Shown in pieces: positions 1 to 5,958 of a stretch of 6,826 nt of DNA. The stretch is from an uncultured Pseudomonadota bacterium. GTDB lineage: Bacteria; Bdellovibrionota_B; Oligoflexia; Oligoflexales; Bog-1112. The stretch lies in assembly GCA_937896265.1 (NCBI GenBank), contig CALBMD010000189.1:1-6826 (forward strand), in the 5' to 3' direction. How positions within the stretch are numbered: position 1 is the stretch's first letter; every line of letters starts with the position of its first letter. The notes below the pieces were generated by a model that ran no database searches, was not told the DNA's origin, and saw only the letters and a list, made by a program, of their open reading frames with translations. The position numbers and the translations under genes were made by a program.

Positions 1-229
1 CAAGATCTCCGGCATGAAGGACCATTGTTGCTTTCTGTCTCTTGATCAAATCAAGAACAAGAGAAAACCCAGAACCTATCCCCGTATCACCAATCACAGC
101 GATTTTCATCGGCTGATCATCATCGAGAGTCAAATCTAGGTTAGTCTTCTCTCCTTCTCCAGTTTGATCATGATCCACACAACCTAAAAGCAAGCAAACT
201 AAGGCACTAAAAAAAAAGAGATGTCTCAT
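1..229 (-). CDS. Metallophosphoesterase-like lipoprotein (partial, N-terminal 76 residues)
   Basis: The gene starts at base 229 and leaves the window at its left edge. The first 17 residues are a lipoprotein signal peptide: MRH, a Phe/Leu-rich core, then LLLGC with Cys17 as the lipidated residue. Val at +2 would allow sorting to the outer membrane. An acidic linker (about residues 18-40) follows. Then comes KIAVIGDTGIGSGF (Asp48 in GDTG), and about 26 residues later VLHAGDL (Asp75). Two GD motifs after short beta strands, spaced this way, are typical of the start of calcineurin-like metallophosphoesterases, where these Asp residues bind the metals. The later GNH[DE] and His motifs lie outside the window, so substrate and activity cannot be judged. 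The start codon is 4 nt after the upstream stop, and its Shine-Dalgarno (GAGGTGA) overlaps that stop, which suggests translational coupling. The lipoprotein call is firm and the enzyme family is likely. Confidence 0.75.
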   Translation of the reverse strand, partial: MRHLFFFSALVCLLLGCVDHDQTGEGEKTNLDLTLDDDQPMKIAVIGDTGIGSGFSLVLDLIKRQKATMVLHAGDL

Positions 230-233
230 CTTT

Positions 234-392
234 TCACCTCGCTCCAGGATAAGATTTTAAGAGAAAACTTTTCTGTAGCTGCTCGGAAGAAGTAGCAGAG
301 GATTGTCGCATTTTAGTTTTACGTCTAGCTGTTGCCCCGCAAGCGCTGAAAATGACACAAATTCCCAACAAAATATTAGAAATAATATTCAT
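234..392 (-). CDS. Small lipoprotein, 52 aa, function unknown
   Basis: This short gene starts with ATG at 392..390 and stops with TGA at 236..234. The product begins MNIISNILLGICVIFSACG, a classic lipoprotein signal peptide with FSAC as the lipobox and Cys18 as the lipid-attachment site. The mature part is only about 35 residues, basic at first (RRKTKMR) then Ser/Gln-rich, with no domain I recognise. A near-perfect Shine-Dalgarno, AGGAGG, lies 4 nt before the start codon. It is the first gene of a minus-strand pair with the metallophosphoesterase lipoprotein, separated by 4 nt. It could be a small envelope partner of that enzyme or one of the many tiny lipoproteins of unknown role. The signal peptide, ribosome site and tight linkage argue that it is real despite its size. 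Confidence 0.72.
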   Translation of the reverse strand: MNIISNILLGICVIFSACGATARRKTKMRQSSATSSEQLQKSFLLKSYPGAR

Positions 393-396
393 TTCC

Positions 397-402
397 CCTC
401 CT
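397..402 (-). promoter_or_regulatory. Strong Shine-Dalgarno of the 52-aa lipoprotein gene
   Basis: AGGAGG on the minus strand, followed by GGAA and then the ATG at 392. It is the strongest ribosome site in the window and fixes the start of the small lipoprotein. It is exactly complementary to CCTCCT at 437..432 in the leader, 29 nt upstream, so it could be masked in the mRNA. Confidence 0.7.
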
Positions 403-413
403 GTTGCAAGATT

Positions 414-449
414 TCAGCAAGGAAGAGGTTTAGGAGGAACCAAAGCCAT
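414..449 (-). CDS. Candidate leader peptide, 11 aa (MALVPPKPLPC)
   Basis: A 12-codon reading frame including its stop lies in the leader of the minus-strand lipoprotein pair. It is preceded by GGAAGGA, with 8 nt between AAGGA and its ATG, and ends 21 nt before the lipoprotein start codon. Four of its eleven residues are proline, including one Pro-Pro pair. The codons for that pair (CCT CCT, 437..432) are exactly the anti-Shine-Dalgarno copy of the downstream AGGAGG at 402..397. Ribosome position on this frame could therefore open or close the lipoprotein ribosome site, as in attenuator leader peptides. This is inference. A frame this short with a purine-rich stretch in front can occur by chance, and coding status cannot be shown from one sequence. 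Confidence 0.25.
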   Translation of the reverse strand: MALVPPKPLPC

Positions 450-500
450 AAGCCAAGTCCTTCCCTTGCCTTTTAAAAGCAACAAATTTTAGATTCTTTA

Positions 501-528
501 ATTATAGCTTTGCATGGCCTTCTGTCCT
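501..528 (-). promoter_or_regulatory. Candidate sigma70-type promoter for the lipoprotein pair
   Basis: On the minus strand, a perfect TATAAT (-10) at 506..501 is preceded, with a 16-nt spacer, by AGGACA at 528..523, which matches four of six bases of the TTGACA -35 consensus. Transcription would start near base 494 and leave a leader of about 100 nt before the small lipoprotein start at 392. That leader contains the candidate leader peptide and the anti-Shine-Dalgarno segment. The position, between divergent genes and pointing at the lipoprotein pair, supports it. The -35 box is only moderate. Confidence 0.4.
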
Positions 529-633
529 AGCCTTGGCCTAAATTTATTGGAAATGACGAATAGTACTAGCATCAGCAAAGCTTTTTTCCTTAACATGAAA
601 ATAATTCTTAACCTAACGAAATAGCAGGCTTCT

Positions 634-3600
634 ATGATTTTTGGCGGCCACAATACTATCTGCCTTTTAATGGTGTTACAATTTGCTCTGCAAGCACATG
701 CTATTGGCCCAGACCATGCTGCTTTGAGTCCTAAACATGAACAAGCTGCCTCTATCTATATCGCAGATAAACTCAAAGTCGAAGGCCACTTTGATTTGGA
801 CAAGGCTAAGACTTTTCGTGAAGCTCTAGAGCTCGAAAAAAAACAAATCATACAGGATGTCTATCAGACAAAACTGATAGAAAGCTTGGAGCTAAAAGTT
901 AAAACCTACGAGGAAGCCCAACGCCATGCCGAAGGAGGGCCACCGGGACCAAATCATGAAGATCGTTACCGACGGGCCTATGACATGTATTTAATACCCA
1001 AGATTGACCAACTGATAAACGGCATAGCTCAAGGTTTGCCAGCAGAGGAGTTAGAAGGTATTGTCTGCGATTTTGTACGCGGTTATTTGGCATTTAAAGT
1101 GCCTAATGCTTTTGTCACACGTATACCTCTTGACCTTGATCTTATACATCTAGCTGTACGAACAGTTTTTCCGAAAACATATCGTAAAAAAGACAAAAAA
1201 ATTGAGGCTAATAACCTCATCGTCGATGATGAAGTCCAAACTGAAGTGAGCCATTGCCTAGGTGCACGGCGTATTGGCTATTATTTAAGTCAAGAAGAGC
1301 TCGACCAACTAACACAATGTGGCATGGATTTGTCTCGCCTAAACCCAGGTACTAGCCCCTTATGGCAGAAAGTACGACCGAAAGATTATGATGCTATCCA
1401 AGCAGAAGATATGAATGAGTTCCCAACTGAGGGTCAAGTTGTTAAGTATAAGGGCATCATTTTCCGTGGCCAAGGTTCCCCTAAAGTCAAAGTAGAATGG
1501 AAAGATAAGCAAGGTAGAACTCGCTACATTAAGCTTAAATTTGGCAATGAAGTTTGTGTTGACCGAGCCGCTTCCAAGCTATTTCAACTTGCAGGTCTCA
1601 ACCAAGACTCTATGTGGCATCGAAGTGAGGTGAAAGTTGACCTTGGCAATATGACCTATGACTCTTTTGCTTCGTCCCTTGCTAATAAATATACAGTGGC
1701 TTCTTTAGCTCGGCTGATTCATAGCCATTCGAAAGAGGGAGAAAAACCAGGTTGGTTTATTGCCAGAGATGTTTTGTTTGAAGCTAAACCTAAAACAGAG
1801 CTTCGCCTTGGCCCAGTAGATTTTGGCGGCTGGGACCTACAAAACCGACGCGAGTTTCGATCGTTATTTTTGATATGGGGGTGGCTAGCTATTGGCGACA
1901 CCAAATTGCCTAACTACCGCTTGCTGTTAAAAGAAAATCCCGATGGCACTTATTTTCCGCAAGTGCGCTTACATGATACTGGTTTTGGACTCGCTACCTC
2001 TATCTTTATTAGGCGTTGGCGCAACATCATGGCCTTCAACAAGCAATATCTAGTAAATGAATTTGAGCCTGAATTTGTTCGGCAATATAAAGACAAAGAT
2101 AAAGTCCAAATCTATTGGAACGACTTTGCTTCTCGGGCTAGACAACAAGATAATGCTACCTGGAATGATTTAAAATGGATGGCTAGGCAGATTGCAAGCA
2201 TCCCATCTCAAGAAATCTATCGAGCTCTCATGGATTCAACAATGCCCGAGCCTGTTGCTTTAGTTTATCATCTCAAACTTATACATCGACGAAATGGCAT
2301 GATTGAAGCTTTTGGCTTAGAAAATGAAGTGCCAAAAATTGACGTACCAGCTGTGAAAGATTTTAACCCTTATCCCAACGATCCTAATCCTCCGGTAAAA
2401 AACGGCAAGGTTATTAAAACTGCTTTTGAAAACAAAACAGGCATTGTTCATCTAACCGAGACCTGGGGTACTTTAATCACCAATCTAGCCTCTTTTGATA
2501 TCAACCTTTTCAACCATGTTGATAAATCGACGGGGGTATCTGTTACACCAGGGCTAAAGGGCTTGCAAGGTCTACAGTTTAACCTAGGATTTATCAGCAC
2601 ACCTACCAAGACAACCATCGCGAAAATTCCTCTTGCGGTGGGAGTCTATGCTCTTTTGACCCGAAAAGTAACAGGCAATACCCAGATTGTTAATTTGCAA
2701 GGCATGCAGCATCTATTCAAAATCACAGATGGTGTCCAAATCAGATTCGATATCGAGTCTCCTCTTTTTCGAGCTCTTATTTCTCAAGTAAAGGGATTGT
2801 CAACTGACCTGAGTCTAAAGTTTTATGAAAAGAAATTCGAATTCACACACTTTACCGAAAAGGCTAATGACGGCTTTCTGAGCCCTTTTATTTTGCATAA
2901 GATCATCCCTAATTTAGCAAAGTATGCTACCTATAAGCTAAAGCCTCTTGAGATGATCCAAAATTTTCACCGTATTGGCCTTGAAGTATCTGGGGGTGTT
3001 GGCGCCTATTCTGCCAAGCCTTTTTTTGTCAATGAAGTTTCGGCCTTTGGTGGTAAAAAGAAGATGCTGGCTTCTTATTACCTGCGTGATGAATATGGTC
3101 GCTTGCATATCTATCGCGACAGACTTATACAAACAGGAACCGGGCTCAACATTGATTTAGCAACAATAGACTTATTCGCTGCCAAATTTTCGATCTTTCG
3201 CATGGTAGCTGGAATCTCTAAATTCGACGTCAAAACCACCGATGTTATTTTCGATTTTGACGAGCTAGAGCGCGAAAAGTCTTTATCTTATTTAGACGAA
3301 GCTCGCCGGGCACAAGAATATGAGGCGTTGCGAGCAATCGAGACAGGGCGAGACTTAGCCCCATTCCCATTCGTTAAGGAACACTTCCTTGTTCACTCAA
3401 AAGGCACACACAAAGTACAAGGGTTAGGTGCTTTGTATGCTTTTAACCTTGAATATAACAAATCAGAGACAACAACAAAAGTTCGTCTTGAGGAACAAGG
3501 TGAACACTATTTCCACCGTCTCACTACAATGAAAAACGCATCAATAGGTATTGAAAATTTTTCATTGCTCATGTCTAACTCTGATGTCCTTATGAAGAAT

Positions 3601-4419
3601 CGTAAGAGAGTTAGAGTTCATACAGAGATGGATCTAGATAACCCAGGAAAATTTATTCTAGCTATCCGTAGCGAAGATTTTTTTGATATACGTTCGCGAC
3701 AAGAACTTCTTGCATTAATCTCAGATCTTAATCGACGCTATTCTAAAAACCAGGACACACCTTTTTATTCTCATACTCCTGATGAGGACAATTTAGGTTT
3801 GTTTCGTAAAGTGTATGGCCTAACTCGTGTTTTTATTGATGGAGAAAAGTTCATAGAAAGATTTACAACCGCTAATCGAGAAGAGTTTAAAGCTGCTTTA
3901 GTACATCATTTCAGCGACAAAAACGATATTCCAGCTCATATCTCTAGCTTACCTTTTGGCATGCGTGGTCCAGTAAAATCATTGCTTAATAAAGCTCTAG
4001 AAATTCAGGCTATGCTCTCAGCATCGCAAGGTAAAGATCGCCAAAGTATTAACAAAGAAGTAGCAAAAAAAATTCATTCTTTGGTTCAAAAACTAGATAC
4101 TGCTACTTACGGATTAACATTCCTTAAAGAATTAATAGGTGAAGAAGGCCTTTATGTGATGGGAGATATTGCTGGCGTGCTACCTAATGCAGGTACAATG
4201 CAAGACCCACAAGAACAACAGCGTCGTCGCTTTACAGCTGTTGCTTGGGGGCACTATGCACGTTCTCCAGTGATTCAATTATTTTTACGTAACCAGAGAC
4301 CTCTGCAACCTACATCACTTATCACAAAGCTCATGAGCGATACCGACACCTTCGGTAGTCTAGAAATGGGTATTGCCCCCAACCTACTCTTCACATATGA
4401 CCACAACCGCGGTTTTTGA
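634..4419 (+). CDS. Large exported protein with a possible kinase-like core, 1261 aa
   Basis: Residues 1-23 are a Sec signal peptide ending in AHA, so the protein is periplasmic, surface-bound or secreted. The start is bounded by an in-frame TAG 12 nt upstream (622-624); the Shine-Dalgarno is weak (CAGG, 5 nt spacing). Residues 30-260 look mainly helical. Residues about 270-460 show, in order, a strand with Lys300/Lys302 (RYIKLKFG), Glu306 followed by a helix (DRAASKLFQLAGL), a helix ending GDTKLPN (Asp422, Asn427), and LHDTGFG (Asp448). That order matches nucleotide Lys, helix-C Glu, catalytic Asp/Asn and metal-binding Asp-x-G of kinase-like folds. From memory it also resembles uncharacterised bacterial proteins with 'EVxxxxAASRLxxALGY ... 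RELxxLxxxxxWxxxxDxKxxN ... DxGxxxG'. A Pro/Asn-rich linker (about 576-590) precedes 670 residues I cannot assign: strand-rich to about 870, an acidic helix (876-905), more strands, then helices (1110-1170). No transmembrane segment is evident beyond the signal peptide. Export is well supported, but kinase activity is unproven. Confidence 0.85.
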   Translation: MIFGGHNTICLLMVLQFALQAHAIGPDHAALSPKHEQAASIYIADKLKVEGHFDLDKAKTFREALELEKKQIIQDVYQTKLIESLELKVKTYEEAQRHAEGGPPGPNHEDRYRRAYDMYLIPKIDQLINGIAQGLPAEELEGIVCDFVRGYLAFKVPNAFVTRIPLDLDLIHLAVRTVFPKTYRKKDKKIEANNLIVDDEVQTEVSHCLGARRIGYYLSQEELDQLTQCGMDLSRLNPGTSPLWQKVRPKDYDAIQAEDMNEFPTEGQVVKYKGIIFRGQGSPKVKVEWKDKQGRTRYIKLKFGNEVCVDRAASKLFQLAGLNQDSMWHRSEVKVDLGNMTYDSFASSLANKYTVASLARLIHSHSKEGEKPGWFIARDVLFEAKPKTELRLGPVDFGGWDLQNRREFRSLFLIWGWLAIGDTKLPNYRLLLKENPDGTYFPQVRLHDTGFGLATSIFIRRWRNIMAFNKQYLVNEFEPEFVRQYKDKDKVQIYWNDFASRARQQDNATWNDLKWMARQIASIPSQEIYRALMDSTMPEPVALVYHLKLIHRRNGMIEAFGLENEVPKIDVPAVKDFNPYPNDPNPPVKNGKVIKTAFENKTGIVHLTETWGTLITNLASFDINLFNHVDKSTGVSVTPGLKGLQGLQFNLGFISTPTKTTIAKIPLAVGVYALLTRKVTGNTQIVNLQGMQHLFKITDGVQIRFDIESPLFRALISQVKGLSTDLSLKFYEKKFEFTHFTEKANDGFLSPFILHKIIPNLAKYATYKLKPLEMIQNFHRIGLEVSGGVGAYSAKPFFVNEVSAFGGKKKMLASYYLRDEYGRLHIYRDRLIQTGTGLNIDLATIDLFAAKFSIFRMVAGISKFDVKTTDVIFDFDELEREKSLSYLDEARRAQEYEALRAIETGRDLAPFPFVKEHFLVHSKGTHKVQGLGALYAFNLEYNKSETTTKVRLEEQGEHYFHRLTTMKNASIGIENFSLLMSNSDVLMKNRKRVRVHTEMDLDNPGKFILAIRSEDFFDIRSRQELLALISDLNRRYSKNQDTPFYSHTPDEDNLGLFRKVYGLTRVFIDGEKFIERFTTANREEFKAALVHHFSDKNDIPAHISSLPFGMRGPVKSLLNKALEIQAMLSASQGKDRQSINKEVAKKIHSLVQKLDTATYGLTFLKELIGEEGLYVMGDIAGVLPNAGTMQDPQEQQRRRFTAVAWGHYARSPVIQLFLRNQRPLQPTSLITKLMSDTDTFGSLEMGIAPNLLFTYDHNRGF

Positions 4420-4594
4420 TTCATCTCGCTCATAAATTCTACTGGACAAAAGCCCACCCCTAAAAATCGCAACCTTTTGTTTTAAAAACGTTTTATTACC
4501 GCCACCTCATTTCCAATTGTCTCACCACTCAAACGACTTTAAAGCAAAGTCTGTTAAAAGCTAAAGATATTTCTATCAAACAGTAGGAAGCCCC

Positions 4595-5935
4595 ATGAGA
4601 ATTTTGCAATACATGTGCATCGCCACCCTTCTCGTAGCAACTGTTCAGGCTCAAGCAAGCAAGCGCCGTCACTTCCTTGCAGCTATGATAGGAACCTTGC
4701 TTGCATCCCAGGGACAAGCCTGTGAGGTTTTTGAGCTACCTATAGCTGGCACGCTACGAGGATTAACTGTCCGCAGCTCTAATGGCTCAGGATTCACTCG
4801 CTTTCTAGAATATGGTGATGGCAGCTGCTTGCTTAAGATAGACCAAAACGATCCAGTGATTCAAAATATCAAGCTCAACGAACCTGTCGTTTTAGGCGGT
4901 AGACTCATAGATGGCACTTTAACTCAGGTTGTTAAGCACGAATCTAACCTTCGAACACTGCCTCAATCTTCAGCCTTCACAAGCACGACGCATAGAGTAC
5001 TTATTGTTCCACTTCATTTTGAAAACAAAAATCTTGAGTGCTCGAAAGATAGCTTAAACGCTATGATACAAACAAACCCGCTGTCTTTTGCTTCATATAT
5101 CGAAGGAAACTCCGACGGCAACATTGCTATTGAAACAGAAATTATTGACCCAACAACAGTCAGTGCCATAGATGAATCTACTTGCGATGAACGTACCATT
5201 GCCAGCGTAGCGATGGTTACCCTGCGAGGCAAAGGGATTAACCCTAATAACTACCGAATCATCTTCTTTGAATTTCCTAGCGGCAGTTGTCCCTGGGTTG
5301 GGTTTGCTTATCTTGGCAGCAATATAGCTGTTATCCGAGCTTGTGACAGCCTCTTTGTCCATGTGCACGAAGCGGGTCATTGCTATGGTAGTGGCCATGC
5401 GGGGACTCAAGGTAATCCTTATGGCGATCCATCTTCCCCTATGGGAAATAAATTTTTTCTCGTCAATTTTAATCTCCCTAATCGAGAACAGATCGCTACG
5501 AAAGTAGCTAATTATAACCAACGCTCGATCACGCATGCTAAAGAATGGGGAAGCTATCTAATAACAAGCTTAGACACGTATCAGCCTAATTTTACTGACA
5601 TTTTTGGATTAGCATTTGACGTCGGCTCAACAAGGTATTACTTTGCGTTGCGCAGTCGCGAAGATATTCTCTCCGAACAGCTGCCTAGCTCTATGGCAAA
5701 TCGTGTGCATATACACCATCATGTCCCAGGTACATTTGAAGATAGCATCCTAATTGGCACCTTAGGAATAGGTGAATCTTTTAGTATCAATGGCACGACT
5801 TTGCAGGTAGAAGCTATTCAAAACACACAAGCTAGGGTAACGCTTCGTGCAGCAATACAATCCGCTGCTGCACAAATAGAAGCTTCCAGCTTAGTATTCG
5901 GTGCCTGGCTTGCGGTAATAACAATGATTTGGTAG
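4595..5935 (+). CDS. Exported gametolysin-like (peptidase M11) zinc metallopeptidase, 446 aa
   Basis: The protein carries a complete metzincin zinc site, HEAGHCYGSGH, at residues 258-268 (zinc ligands His258, His262 and His268; catalytic Glu259). A Met-turn, DPSSPMGN, follows with Met283. The context also fits gametolysin/M11: WVGFAYLGS and an IRAC segment before the site, YGD just before the Met-turn, FNLPNREQ after it, and later a strand-rich part with RYYFALRS and NRVHIHHH. Residues 120-240 form the N-terminal half of the catalytic domain. Six non-active-site cysteines (43, 78, 149, 197, 232, 250) suggest disulfides and an oxidising compartment. The N-terminus is odd: one hydrophobic segment (1-21, ending AQA) is followed by SKRRHFLAAMIG and a second hydrophobic stretch ending GQA before Cys43. 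The C-terminus ends in a hydrophobic tail (about 431-446). The start follows AGGAAG with good spacing and has an in-frame TAA upstream. The phosphatase gene begins 23 nt downstream, so the two are probably co-transcribed. The natural substrate is unknown. Confidence 0.88.
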   Translation: MRILQYMCIATLLVATVQAQASKRRHFLAAMIGTLLASQGQACEVFELPIAGTLRGLTVRSSNGSGFTRFLEYGDGSCLLKIDQNDPVIQNIKLNEPVVLGGRLIDGTLTQVVKHESNLRTLPQSSAFTSTTHRVLIVPLHFENKNLECSKDSLNAMIQTNPLSFASYIEGNSDGNIAIETEIIDPTTVSAIDESTCDERTIASVAMVTLRGKGINPNNYRIIFFEFPSGSCPWVGFAYLGSNIAVIRACDSLFVHVHEAGHCYGSGHAGTQGNPYGDPSSPMGNKFFLVNFNLPNREQIATKVANYNQRSITHAKEWGSYLITSLDTYQPNFTDIFGLAFDVGSTRYYFALRSREDILSEQLPSSMANRVHIHHHVPGTFEDSILIGTLGIGESFSINGTTLQVEAIQNTQARVTLRAAIQSAAAQIEASSLVFGAWLAVITMIW

Positions 5936-5958
5936 CACTTTATTTTTTAAGGATAATC

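Noticed and set aside
561..568. TAGTACTA palindrome upstream of the large gene.
   Set aside because: Eight bases of symmetry in AT-rich DNA is expected by chance, with no second copy seen nearby and no clear promoter to place it against.
498..596. Minus-strand 32-codon frame starting MLRKKALLMLVLFVIS, resembling a signal peptide.
   Set aside because: There is no Shine-Dalgarno at a usable distance, the mature part would be about 14 residues, and the candidate promoter for the lipoprotein pair lies inside it. It could be the decayed start of an exported protein but cannot be supported.
4403..4416. AACCGCGGTT palindrome followed by T residues at the end of the large gene.
   Set aside because: It is a perfect palindrome with no loop and lies within the last codons, so it cannot form a useful terminator hairpin.
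4446..4483. Inverted repeat ACAAAAG / CTTTTGT with a short T run after the large gene.
   Set aside because: The stem is seven mostly A-T pairs with a 21-nt loop and only a short T tail, too weak to call a terminator. It remains the only candidate in the 175-nt gap before the metallopeptidase.
4518..4538. Possible promoter TTGTCT ... TTTAAA before the metallopeptidase.
   Set aside because: The spacer is only about 15 nt and the -10 match is poor, so I do not list it. The peptidase-phosphatase pair probably has a promoter in this gap, but I cannot place it.
5093..5536. Minus-strand 147-codon open frame.
   Set aside because: It lies entirely antisense to the metallopeptidase, including its zinc site, has no domain or credible ribosome site, and is explained by the coding bias of the real gene.
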